From assembly GCF_030532325.1 (NCBI RefSeq), contig NZ_JAUNLS010000001.1:87611-151610 (forward strand): DNA of 64,000 bases, written 5' to 3'. Positions within the stretch are counted from its first letter, which is position 1. Every line of letters starts with the position of its first letter. The position numbers and the translations under genes are program-made. Below are positions 54,622-62,781 of this stretch, in pieces. Under the pieces are notes generated by a model. It ran no database searches. It was given only the letters and a program-made list of their open reading frames with translations, and was not told the DNA's origin. Source of the stretch: Corynebacterium sp. (GTDB taxonomy: Bacteria > Actinomycetota > Actinomycetes > Mycobacteriales > Mycobacteriaceae).

Positions 54622-56138
54622 GCTGGTTCCACAACGCCGTCTTTTACCAAGCCCTCGTCCCCGCCTTTAAGGACACCACGGGCTCGGGCGTGGGCTCCCT
54701 GCGCGGAGTCATTGACAAACTCGACTACCTGCAGTGGCTCGGCGTGGACTGCCTGTGGCTGTCCCCCTTCTACGCCTCGCCGCTGCTCGATGACGGCTAT
54801 GACATCGCCGATTACTACTCCGTGCACCCCGACTACGGCACCATGGCCGATGCCGAGGAGCTCATCGCCGAGCTACACAAGCGCGGCATGCGGCTGCTCA
54901 TGGATGTGGCGTTCAACCACACCTCGAGCGAGCACCCGTGGTTCCAGGCCTCGCGCACCGATCCCTCCGGCCCCTACGGGGACTACTACGTGTGGGGCGA
55001 TGACCCGCTGCGCTACCCGGAGATCCGCATCATCTTCACCGATACGGAAACCTCCAACTGGGCCTGGGATCCGCAGCGCAAGCAGTACTACTTCCACCGC
55101 TTCTACTCCCACCAGCCGGATCTGAACTACGACAACCCGGCGGTGCACGAGGAAGTGTTCAAGATCCTCTCCTTCTGGCTGGATAAGGGCGTGGACGGCT
55201 TCCGTCTGGACGCCATCCCCTACCTCTACGAGCGCGACGGCCTGGGAGGAGAGTCCCTGCCGGAGACCATCAGCTTCATCGAGAAGGTTCGCGCGTTTCT
55301 GGATGAGCACTACCCGGAGGCCGCCATCATCGCCGAGGCCAACCAGCCCCCGCACGAGACCATGGAGTTCTACGGCGAGGGCAACCGCTTCCACATGGTC
55401 TTCAACTTCCCGCTCATGCCGCGGCTCTACGAGGCGCTCGCGCTGGGTGATGCCACCCCCATCTACCAGATCATGGACGAGCTGCCCGCCCTGCCCGCGG
55501 GCTGCCAGTGGGGTACTTTCCTGCGCAACCACGACGAGCTCACCCTCGAGATGGTCAGCGAGGACAACCGCCAGCTCATGTACGAGCACTACCTGCCGGA
55601 TGACTCGATGCGTGCGCACGTGGGCATCGCCAGGCGCCTAGCCCCGCTCATGGGCAATGACCAGCGCAAGATCGAGCTGATGTACTCGCTGCTGCTATCC
55701 ATGCCGGGCGCGCCCTTCCTCTATTACGGCGATGAGATCGGCATGAATGACGCCACCGAGCTGCCGGACCGTTACGCGGTGCGCACCCCGATGCAGTGGG
55801 AGCCGGGCCCCGGCGCCGGCTTCAGCGATGCCAAACAGACGCAGCGCCCCATCGTCGGCGGGGCGGGGATCTCCGTGGTCGAGCAGAAGGAGGATCCCTC
55901 CTCTTTGCTCAACGCGGTGCGCTCCCTGGTACAGCAGCGCAAGGCGCACCCGGAGCTGGGCACCGCGGACTTCGAGGCGGTGGAGACCGGGCACCGCGGT
56001 GTGCTGGGCTTCCAGCGCGGCGAGCTGCTCTGCCTGCACAACTTCACTGATGAGAGCGTGGATCTGGGCCCGGTGGAGCTCGGCCCTTACGGCTACGCCT
56101 GGCTGCCTATCGAAACAGTGACTGCGGCTGAGGCTTAA
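54618..56138 (+). CDS. treS: Trehalose synthase-like GH13 enzyme
   Basis: GH13_16-type alpha-amylase-fold enzyme, 506 aa, acting on trehalose/maltose in the cytosol. Catalytic nucleophile in GFRLDAIPYLYERDG, acid/base Glu in IIAEANQPPHE, third Asp in LRNHDELTLEMV, with DVAFNHTSSEHPWFQ earlier. It is shorter than typical TreS (~570-600 aa), mainly at the C-terminal beta domain. Position at the end of the importer operon suggests that imported trehalose is converted to maltose for MalQ-type use. Confidence 0.9.
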   Translation: MSWFHNAVFYQALVPAFKDTTGSGVGSLRGVIDKLDYLQWLGVDCLWLSPFYASPLLDDGYDIADYYSVHPDYGTMADAEELIAELHKRGMRLLMDVAFNHTSSEHPWFQASRTDPSGPYGDYYVWGDDPLRYPEIRIIFTDTETSNWAWDPQRKQYYFHRFYSHQPDLNYDNPAVHEEVFKILSFWLDKGVDGFRLDAIPYLYERDGLGGESLPETISFIEKVRAFLDEHYPEAAIIAEANQPPHETMEFYGEGNRFHMVFNFPLMPRLYEALALGDATPIYQIMDELPALPAGCQWGTFLRNHDELTLEMVSEDNRQLMYEHYLPDDSMRAHVGIARRLAPLMGNDQRKIELMYSLLLSMPGAPFLYYGDEIGMNDATELPDRYAVRTPMQWEPGPGAGFSDAKQTQRPIVGGAGISVVEQKEDPSSLLNAVRSLVQQRKAHPELGTADFEAVETGHRGVLGFQRGELLCLHNFTDESVDLGPVELGPYGYAWLPIETVTAAEA

Positions 56139-56449
56139 TCTGGTGCTGCGGCTGAGACTAAGTAGGTGACCACTAGCCGAGGGTGGTTAACCCCACCCCC
56201 ACGTGAGGTAAACGCCAGGTTAACCGTAAGTGGAATGTATGGGAATTGTCGGCGGAATTCCGGCGATTATGATGTGACCACACTACATTAGCTAGACCAT
56301 TGCTCCTTTTCCGCAGGTCATCGGCGTAAAGAAGTGATTAGGAGGGCAGTTTCGGCGGGGCTATCCTCTTTTCAGACTAAGGAGAGGCCACTGGCCTTCC
56401 GTCCACTGAACCGATCACTTCTTCTGCGTCTTCGAAAAGGATCACTCCC
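56139..56449. other. Intergenic region upstream of the phosphate transporter, with GGTTAACC repeats
   Basis: Two copies of GGTTAACC (56185-56192 and 56218-56225) lie 33 bp apart, about three helical turns, with GAGGTAAACG between. No gene seen. They may be a PhoR-type or other activator site for pit; inference. Confidence 0.45.
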
Positions 56450-57727
56450 GTGACCGCGACTCTTGTCATCCTGGCCATCGTGGTGGTTACCGCGCTCGCC
56501 TTCGACTTCACCAACGGCTTCCACGACACCGCCAACGCCATGGCAACGTCCATCGCCACCGGCGCGCTTAAGCCCTTCACCGCCGTGGCCATCTCTGCCG
56601 TGCTTAACCTCATCGGCGCCTTCCTCTCCGTCCACGTGGCGGCGACGGTGGCCAAGGGCATTGTCAACCTCGACTCCTTTGATCTCTCCGTGCCCGCCGA
56701 GGGCGACGCCCTGCTCATGGTGGTCTTCACCGGCCTCATCGGCGGCATCCTGTGGAACCTCTTCACCTGGTTGCTCGGCCTGCCCTCCTCATCCTCCCAC
56801 GCCCTGTTCGGCGGCCTCATCGGCGCGGCCTTCGCCGCCCTAGGCACCGGCGGCGTGGCTTGGTCCTCCATCGCCGGCAAGATCATCATCCCGGCGATCG
56901 CCTCGCCGATCATCGCGGCGATGGTCTCCGCCTGCGGCACCGCGCTCATCTACTGGGTCACCAACACCATCCCGGATCGCGTGAAGAACGAGCACTTCCG
57001 CCATGGCCAGGTCGTCACCGCCTGCCTTGTCTCCCTCGCCCACGGCGCGGGCGACGCGCAGAAGACCATGGGCGTCATCTTCCTGGCTCTGGTGGCCGCC
57101 GGCGAGGCCAACTCCGAAGCACGCATCCCCACCTGGGTCATCGTCTGCTGCGCTGTGGCCATCGCCGCCGGCACCCTGTCCGGTGGCTGGCGCGTCATCC
57201 GCACGCTGGGCAAGGGCCTGGTAGAAATCGAATCCCCGCAGGGCATGGCCGCTGAGGCCTCCTCCGCCGCCATCATCCTCACCTCCGCCGCCGGCGGCAT
57301 GGCGCTGTCCACCACCCACGTCTCTACCGGCTCCATCATGGGCACCGGCCTGGGCAAGAAGGGCGCTGAGGTGCGCTGGGGCGTGGCCATGCGCATGGTC
57401 GCCGCATGGCTCATCACCCTGCCCTGCGCCGCCGCCGTGGGTTTTGTCACCTGGTGGATCGCCCACGGCGTCAGCGCCTTCTCCTCCACCTTGGTCGGCG
57501 CCATTGTGGACGGCATCATCCTGCTCGCGCTCGTGGCCGTCATCCTCATGCGCGCCCGCCTCAACCCGGTGGACACCTCCAACGTCAATAACGACTGGGA
57601 TGCCGACGCCGAGTCCGTGGATTCCTCCTTGACCAGTGCCGACCAGACCACCCGGGTTCCGGCCATCAGCACCGTGGCCCACAACCTCACCTCCCCCGCT
57701 ACCCCGTCCGCACCGCAGGACAACTAA
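56450..57727 (+). CDS. pit: Pit-family inorganic phosphate transporter
   Basis: Low-affinity phosphate permease of 425 aa, about 10 helices, with both inverted PiT signatures: FDFTNGFHDTANAMATSIATG at the N-terminus and SLAHGAGDAQKTMGVI in the second half. GTG at 56450 behind AAAGGATC. The last ~50 residues are a hydrophilic tail. A small membrane gene follows at 14 bp. Confidence 0.94.
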   Translation: MTATLVILAIVVVTALAFDFTNGFHDTANAMATSIATGALKPFTAVAISAVLNLIGAFLSVHVAATVAKGIVNLDSFDLSVPAEGDALLMVVFTGLIGGILWNLFTWLLGLPSSSSHALFGGLIGAAFAALGTGGVAWSSIAGKIIIPAIASPIIAAMVSACGTALIYWVTNTIPDRVKNEHFRHGQVVTACLVSLAHGAGDAQKTMGVIFLALVAAGEANSEARIPTWVIVCCAVAIAAGTLSGGWRVIRTLGKGLVEIESPQGMAAEASSAAIILTSAAGGMALSTTHVSTGSIMGTGLGKKGAEVRWGVAMRMVAAWLITLPCAAAVGFVTWWIAHGVSAFSSTLVGAIVDGIILLALVAVILMRARLNPVDTSNVNNDWDADAESVDSSLTSADQTTRVPAISTVAHNLTSPATPSAPQDN

Positions 57728-57740
57728 GGACTGACTCGCC

Positions 57741-58043
57741 ATGACCGCTGCTGAAATCTTTAGCGCCATCCTCCGCGTCGCTGGCCTTGCCCTGGCCTTC
57801 GGCGCCGGCATCCCCCTCCTCTTTGCCCTGGGCATGCGCTGCATGACGGGCGATCCCATCCGCGATAGCAACGGGGTCATCGTGGGCGATACCGAGGCCT
57901 CCCCACAGATGAAGGTCCTGGGCTGGACCGTCTACGCCGTGCTCGGGGTCATCATCTTGGTGGCCATCACGTGGATTTCCAAGGACTCGCTCAACTACTA
58001 CTTCGGACTCAACCTCTTCCCGGGCCTGTCCGGCAAGCACTAA
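57741..58043 (+). CDS. Small membrane protein downstream of pit
   Basis: A 100-aa protein with two hydrophobic segments (~9-30 and ~62-80) joined by a short charged loop. AAGGACTG precedes its ATG and it probably shares the pit transcript. This pairing with pit occurs in corynebacteria; role unknown. Confidence 0.82.
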   Translation: MTAAEIFSAILRVAGLALAFGAGIPLLFALGMRCMTGDPIRDSNGVIVGDTEASPQMKVLGWTVYAVLGVIILVAITWISKDSLNYYFGLNLFPGLSGKH

Positions 58044-58101
58044 GCCCGGCAAGCACGCCGACGGCCAGGCACTGACGTCGCACGCACGAACCCGGCCGGA
58101 A

Positions 58102-58196
58102 AGTTAACACCGAGTTAATACAATCTGAAATTAAGGTTGCCCTTACCGGACGTTCAGGCTAGACTGGGTCACCCCGCGCCATTTGAGGTGCGGGGT
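58102..58196 (+). promoter_or_regulatory. Promoter with 11-bp direct repeats and a 5' hairpin
   Basis: AGTTAAC (58102-58108) and AGTTAAT (58113-58119) repeat with an 11-bp period. Downstream: -35 TTGCCC (58137-58142), 17 nt, -10 TAGACT (58160-58165). The predicted transcript would begin at the hairpin ACCCCGC/GCGGGGT (58171-58177 and 58190-58196). Confidence 0.55.
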
Positions 58197-58240
58197 TTAC
58201 ACGTATTCATTACGGAAGAACGTCGAAGAGGTGAGCACAA

Positions 58241-58492
58241 ATGAATACACTGACCGAGCTGATGTCCGCCATCACCGCCACATTCAAGACTGCCACCGGC
58301 ACGGGTCTTGACACCCTGGGCTCCGCACCGCTGGAAGCGCGCGTTGCTGAGCAGCTCTTCGCGGATGACCACATCCCGGCCACCCGCACCGAAATCGCCT
58401 CCGCCCTCCACACCGCCGCCGGCCACTCCCCGCGCGAGGAAGACCTCGCCGTCGCGAGCGAATTCCTGCGCAGCTTCGGCTGGTTAGCTTAA
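58241..58492 (+). CDS. Small hypothetical protein
   Basis: An 83-aa soluble, mostly helical protein (MNTLTELMSAITATFKTATG at the start; REEDLAVASEFLRSFGWLA at the end). GAGGTGAG precedes the ATG at ideal spacing, and a good promoter lies upstream, so it is likely real. No family recognised. Confidence 0.7.
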   Translation: MNTLTELMSAITATFKTATGTGLDTLGSAPLEARVAEQLFADDHIPATRTEIASALHTAAGHSPREEDLAVASEFLRSFGWLA

Positions 58493-58699
58493 GCGCGCGC
58501 GTGTCCTAAAATGGGCACGTACGGTCCTGAGGCCACCCTCAAGCAACCCCACGAAAGTCCCCGCCAGAACCCCGCGCAGGATTTTCTTGAGGGAAGTCTC
58601 ATGTTTTAACCCCCTGACCAGTAGGAATAGTTTTTGTGATCAAAATCACCGGCGCGCCACTGTGTATTTGTAGGCAAAACCTCCCTACACTCAGCAAAC

Positions 58700-60313
58700 A
58701 TGACTATTTCCTCACATTTGACGGAGCTCGACTCCTTGAGCGCTAACACCACGGCGGGCAAGATCGCCGAACTCAAGCGACGCCGCGAGCAAGCCGCTGC
58801 CCCTATGGGAGAAAAAGCCCACCAAAAAGTACGCGACCAAGGCCGTCTGACCGCCCGCGACCGCCTGGACTACCTGCTCGATGAAGGCTCCTTCGTCGAA
58901 ACGGACATGCTCGCCGTGCACCGCACCACCGACTTCGGTATGAGCGCCAAGAAGCCGGTCACCGACGGCATCGTCACCGGCTGGGGCACTATCGACGGCC
59001 GCGAGGTCTGCATCTTCTCCCAGGACGGCACCGTCTTCGGCGGCGCCCTGGGCGAGGTCTACGGCGAAAAGATGATCAAGATCATGGAGCTAGCTGTGAC
59101 CACCGGCCGCCCGCTCATCGGCCTCTACGAGGGCGCCGGTGCCCGCATCCAAGACGGCGCAGTCTCCCTGGACTGGATTGCCAAGACCTTCTACCACAAC
59201 GTCCAAGCCTCCGGCGTGGTGCCGCAGATTTCCGTCATTATGGGTGCGTGCGCCGGCGGCAACGCCTACTCCCCTGCACTCACTGACTTCGTGGTCATGG
59301 TGGACAAGAAGTCCAAGATGTTCGTCACCGGCCCGGACGTCATCAAGACCGTCACCGGCGAGGAGGTCACCCAGGAGGAGCTAGGTGGCGCCTCCATGCA
59401 CATGCTCACCGCCGGCAACTCCCATTACACCGCCGCCAGTGACGAGGAAGCCCTCGACTGGGTCCACGATCTGGTCAGCTACCTGCCCTCCAACAACCGC
59501 GAGAAGGCTCCGCTGGAGCCCTTCGAGGAACTGGGCGAGGAGACCGCCGATGACCTCATGCTCGACGAAATCATCCCCGACTCCCCCACCCAGCCCTACG
59601 ACGTCAAGGAGGTCATCCAGGCCCTCACCGATGACGGCGACTTCCTGGAGATCCAGGCCGAGCGCGCCGAGAACGTCGTCGTGGCCTTTGGCCGCATCGA
59701 GGGCCAGACCGTGGGCTTTGTGGCCAACCAGCCCCAGGTCTTCGCCGGCTGCCTCGACATCGATTCCTCCGAGAAGGCCGCCCGCTTCGTGCGCACCTGC
59801 GATTCCTTCAACATCCCGCTGGTGCTGCTTGTCGACGTCCCCGGCTTCCTCCCCGGCGCCTCCCAGGAACACGACGGCATCCTGCGCCGCGGGGCCAAGC
59901 TGCTCTACGCCTACGGCGAGGCCACCGTCCCGAAGATCACCGTGACCATGCGCAAGGCCTACGGCGGCGCCTACTGCGTCATGGGTTCCAAGGGCCTCGG
60001 CGCCGACGTCAACCTGGCCTGGCCCACCGCGCAGATCGCGGTCATGGGCGCTGCCGGGGCGGTGGGCTTCATTTACCGCAAGGAGCTCAAGGCCGCCCAC
60101 GAGAAGGGCCTGGATGTCACCGAGCTAGCCAAGTCCTTCGAGCGCGAATACGAGGACCACATGCTCAACCCCTACAAGGCCGCCGAGCGCGGGCTTATCG
60201 ACGCCGTCATTCTCCCCTCCGAGACACGCTCGGTGATTGCCAAGAACCTGCGCTTCTACGCCGATAAGAACGTCGCCCGCCCCGCCCGCAAGCACGGCAA
60301 CATCCCGCTCTAA
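58700..60313 (+). CDS. dtsR1: Acyl-CoA carboxylase beta subunit (carboxyltransferase)
   Basis: Carboxyltransferase subunit of 537 aa that carboxylates acetyl- or propionyl-CoA for fatty-acid and mycolic-acid synthesis with the AccBC subunit. Both oxyanion-hole segments are intact: [17 protein letters not shown] in the N half and [18 protein letters not shown] in the C half. The ATG lies 8 nt after TACACT, so it is probably leaderless. Orthology to DtsR1/AccD1 is judged by length and neighbours. Confidence 0.93.
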   Translation: MTISSHLTELDSLSANTTAGKIAELKRRREQAAAPMGEKAHQKVRDQGRLTARDRLDYLLDEGSFVETDMLAVHRTTDFGMSAKKPVTDGIVTGWGTIDGREVCIFSQDGTVFGGALGEVYGEKMIKIMELAVTTGRPLIGLYEGAGARIQDGAVSLDWIAKTFYHNVQASGVVPQISVIMGACAGGNAYSPALTDFVVMVDKKSKMFVTGPDVIKTVTGEEVTQEELGGASMHMLTAGNSHYTAASDEEALDWVHDLVSYLPSNNREKAPLEPFEELGEETADDLMLDEIIPDSPTQPYDVKEVIQALTDDGDFLEIQAERAENVVVAFGRIEGQTVGFVANQPQVFAGCLDIDSSEKAARFVRTCDSFNIPLVLLVDVPGFLPGASQEHDGILRRGAKLLYAYGEATVPKITVTMRKAYGGAYCVMGSKGLGADVNLAWPTAQIAVMGAAGAVGFIYRKELKAAHEKGLDVTELAKSFEREYEDHMLNPYKAAERGLIDAVILPSETRSVIAKNLRFYADKNVARPARKHGNIPL

Positions 60314-60367
60314 AGCCCAATGCACAGGCTTTAGCGCCGCTAGTTCAGCATTTCTTCGCGCAGATTG

Positions 60368-60382
60368 TAGACTAGTGGCCTA
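60368..60382 (+). promoter_or_regulatory. -10 element of a leaderless start for the second carboxyltransferase gene
   Basis: TAGACT (60368-60373) ends 8 nt before the ATG at 60382, typical of corynebacterial leaderless transcripts. Confidence 0.6.
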
Positions 60383-61734
60383 TGAGTGCAACTACTCCAG
60401 ATATGAAAACTACCGCCGGCAAGATTGAGGATCTGGGCACTAAGCTCACCGAATCCCGCGCCCCGCACGGCGAGGTACCGCCTGCACGCAGCGCCATCGA
60501 GGCACTGTTTGACGCCGGTTCTTTCGTGGAGACCGACGCGCTCGCACGCCACCGCTCCACCGACTTCGGCCGCGAGCACATCCGCCCCTACACCGACGGC
60601 GTGATCACCGGCTACGGCACCGTCGCCGGCCGCAAGGTCTGCGCCTACGCCCAGGACGCCACCATCTTCGACGGCACCATGGGCGAGGTCTACGGCGAGA
60701 AGGTGACCAAGCTCTACGATCTCGCCATCAAGACCGGCGTGCCGGTGGTGGCCCTGGTGGCCAGCGACAAGCCGCGCGCACAGGAGGGCATCGTCTCCTC
60801 CGCCATGCAGGCGCGCATCCTGGCGCGTGCGACCACCGCCTCCGGCCTGGTTCCCCAGGTCACCGTGGTCTACGCGGATTCCAAGGACGCCTCGCTGGTG
60901 GCTGCGCTCGCCGATGTTGTCATCGCTCCCGATGGCCACCTCAGCGCGCAGCAGCCCGGTGGGGAGATTGACGCTGTCAAGCAGGTACTCAGCTACCTGC
61001 CCTCCAATAACCGCGCCGAGGCCCCGCGCCCCGAGGCCACGCTCATGGCCGGCTCCGTGGCCGAGAACATCTCCGAGGCAGACCGCGCCCTGGACAGCCT
61101 GGTGGCGGACGACGGCACCGTCGACCTCCTCGATGTCATCACCGCGACCTGCGAGGATACCCTCGAGCTTGAGGCAGGCATTGAGGGCATCTACACCGGT
61201 TTTGGCCACGTGGAGGGTCGCACGGTGGGCATCGTGGCCAATCGCGGCACGCTCGATTCCGCCGCCGCCGCCAAGGCCGCGCGTTTTATCCGCCTGTGCG
61301 ATGCCTTCAACACCCCCATCGTGGAATTCGTGGACTCGCCGGCTCTTGGTGAGAGCGTGGACGCCGCCTCGCTGGCCAAACTCATCCACGCCTACTCCGC
61401 GGCCACTGTGGGCAAGCTCAGCGTGATCGTGGGTCGCGCGCACGGCACCGGCTACATCGCCTTCGGCTCCAAGGATCTGGGCGCCGACATGTCCTACGCC
61501 TGGCCGACCGCCGAGATCTCCGTGGCCGACGCCGAGGCCCTGGCCCAGGAGCTGGAGCTCGACGCCGAGCAGGCCGCCGAGTACCTCACTCCTTACCAGG
61601 CAGCGGAGCGCGGCTTGGTGGACTCGGTGATCACCCCAGCCGCCACGCGCGGCTCCCTCATTGAGGCGCTGCGCCTTCTGGAGCGAAAGATTGTCCCCAC
61701 CGTGCCGAAGAAGCACGGCAACATTGTCTTGTAA
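60382..61734 (+). CDS. Divergent acyl-CoA carboxylase beta subunit paralogue (DtsR2-like)
   Basis: A 450-aa DtsR/AccD paralogue, about 90 residues shorter than its neighbour. The carboxyltransferase fold is clear (STDFGREHIRPYTDGVITGY, TFD-like ATIFDGTMGEVYGEK, HGTGYIAFGSKDLGAD). The N-half oxyanion segment ACAGGNAYS of dtsR1 corresponds to ADSKDASLV, with the glycines lost; the C-half GG becomes GT. It may be non-catalytic or act on another acyl-CoA. It is followed at 22 bp by accE. Confidence 0.87.
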   Translation: MSATTPDMKTTAGKIEDLGTKLTESRAPHGEVPPARSAIEALFDAGSFVETDALARHRSTDFGREHIRPYTDGVITGYGTVAGRKVCAYAQDATIFDGTMGEVYGEKVTKLYDLAIKTGVPVVALVASDKPRAQEGIVSSAMQARILARATTASGLVPQVTVVYADSKDASLVAALADVVIAPDGHLSAQQPGGEIDAVKQVLSYLPSNNRAEAPRPEATLMAGSVAENISEADRALDSLVADDGTVDLLDVITATCEDTLELEAGIEGIYTGFGHVEGRTVGIVANRGTLDSAAAAKAARFIRLCDAFNTPIVEFVDSPALGESVDAASLAKLIHAYSAATVGKLSVIVGRAHGTGYIAFGSKDLGADMSYAWPTAEISVADAEALAQELELDAEQAAEYLTPYQAAERGLVDSVITPAATRGSLIEALRLLERKIVPTVPKKHGNIVL

Positions 61735-61756
61735 TTCTTGTACTACGGAGAACACC

Positions 61757-61951
61757 ATGAATGCTCCCCTGTTTAAGGTCCTCAAGGGCAACCCCTCTGA
61801 TGATGAGGTTGCCGCACTGACCACACTGCTCAGCCAGCTCGACGCCGACGCCCGCGCCAAGGCCGCCGATACCCGCGCTACGCGCGATCTCTGGGGTCAG
61901 CCGGGTGATACCTTCAACCCCTCGGCGTTCCGCAACGTCCGCTACTTCTAG
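61757..61951 (+). CDS. accE: Acyl-CoA carboxylase epsilon subunit
   Basis: Small structural subunit of actinobacterial acyl-CoA carboxylases, 64 aa. FKVLKGNPSDDEVAALTTLL is the family motif. ACGGAGAA precedes the ATG at 61757. Lies right after the two beta-subunit genes, as in C. glutamicum. Confidence 0.9.
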   Translation: MNAPLFKVLKGNPSDDEVAALTTLLSQLDADARAKAADTRATRDLWGQPGDTFNPSAFRNVRYF

Positions 61952-61974
61952 GCGGCCTGCTTCACGACACTCCT

Positions 61975-62571
61975 ATGCGCTTAGTTCTTGCTTCTCAGTC
62001 CCCCTCCCGCGCCTCCATCCTGCGCGGGGCGGGGGTTGAGCCCGTTTTAGCCCCAGCACACGTGGACGAGCGCGCTATTGAGGATTCCCTCAGCGCCCGC
62101 AATGCCTCCGCGGAGGAGATCGTCAACGCCCTCGCCCAAGCCAAAGCCCGCGCCGTGGCCGCCGACTTTCCTGACGACGTCGTGGTGGGCGGGGATTCCA
62201 TGCTGCTTCTCGAAGGCCACCTGCAGGGCAAGCCCCACACCGTCGCGGCCACCATTGAGCGCTGGCGGGCCCAAGCCGGGAAGACGGCCGAGCTCATCAC
62301 CGGCCACTGCGTCATCGCCGGCGGCACCGAATATGTGGAGGCCTCCCGCACCACCGTGCACTTCGCCGCGGCCAGCGAGGAGGACATCACCGCCTACGCC
62401 CACTCCGGCGAGCCGTTGGAATGCGCCGGCGCCTTCACGCTGGAGGCCATGGGCGGCTGGTTCATCGACCGCATTGAGGGCGATCCCTCCAGTGTCATCG
62501 GGCTCTCCCTGCCCGTTCTGCGACGTGCGCTCTACAGCTTTGGGCTGAGCGTTTCCCAGTTCTGGGGCTGA
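61975..62571 (+). CDS. maf: Maf-family nucleotide pyrophosphatase
   Basis: Hydrolyses non-canonical or modified NTPs; cytosolic, 198 aa. LVLASQSPSRASILRGAG, the ALAQAKARAVA helix, DDVVVGGDSMLLLEG and the C-terminal GGWFIDRIEGDPSSVIGL are diagnostic. Its last codons fall in a 23-bp tandem repeat, so the C-terminus GLSVSQFWG is the product of a recent duplication. Starts 23 bp after accE. Confidence 0.93.
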   Translation: MRLVLASQSPSRASILRGAGVEPVLAPAHVDERAIEDSLSARNASAEEIVNALAQAKARAVAADFPDDVVVGGDSMLLLEGHLQGKPHTVAATIERWRAQAGKTAELITGHCVIAGGTEYVEASRTTVHFAAASEEDITAYAHSGEPLECAGAFTLEAMGGWFIDRIEGDPSSVIGLSLPVLRRALYSFGLSVSQFWG

Positions 62572-62595
62572 GCGTCTCCCAGTTCTGGGGCTGAC
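62544..62595 (+). repeat. 23-bp tandem repeat over the maf stop
   Basis: Two full units and part of a third of GGGCTGAGCG(T/C)TTCC-type sequence ending CAGTTCTG; the maf TGA is in the junction between the second and third. Confidence 0.75.
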
Positions 62596-62633
62596 GACCT
62601 GCCTGTCTGTGCAAAGGACGCATGCTCCAAAAC

Positions 62634-62680
62634 AAGAAAGGGGATCGTGAGCACTTGCAGCTCACGATCCCCTTTCTTTG
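62634..62680. terminator. Bidirectional terminator between maf and the surface protein
   Basis: Perfect 16-bp stem GAAAGGGGATCGTGAG (62636-62651) with CTCACGATCCCCTTTC (62661-62676), 9-nt loop, extended by A/T pairs on both sides; serves the two convergent genes. Confidence 0.92.
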
Positions 62681-62781
62681 TCTCAATTGCTACCGCAGCT
62701 AGCCCCTCAAGGTGAAGCCCAAGGCGTGATCACACACCCCAGGCTTAACCTTATGGACTGCCTTGGCCTGCCTTGTGCTGA

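Noticed and set aside
54873-55619. 248-aa minus-strand frame inside treS
   Set aside because: Antisense to a GH13 enzyme with intact catalytic residues.
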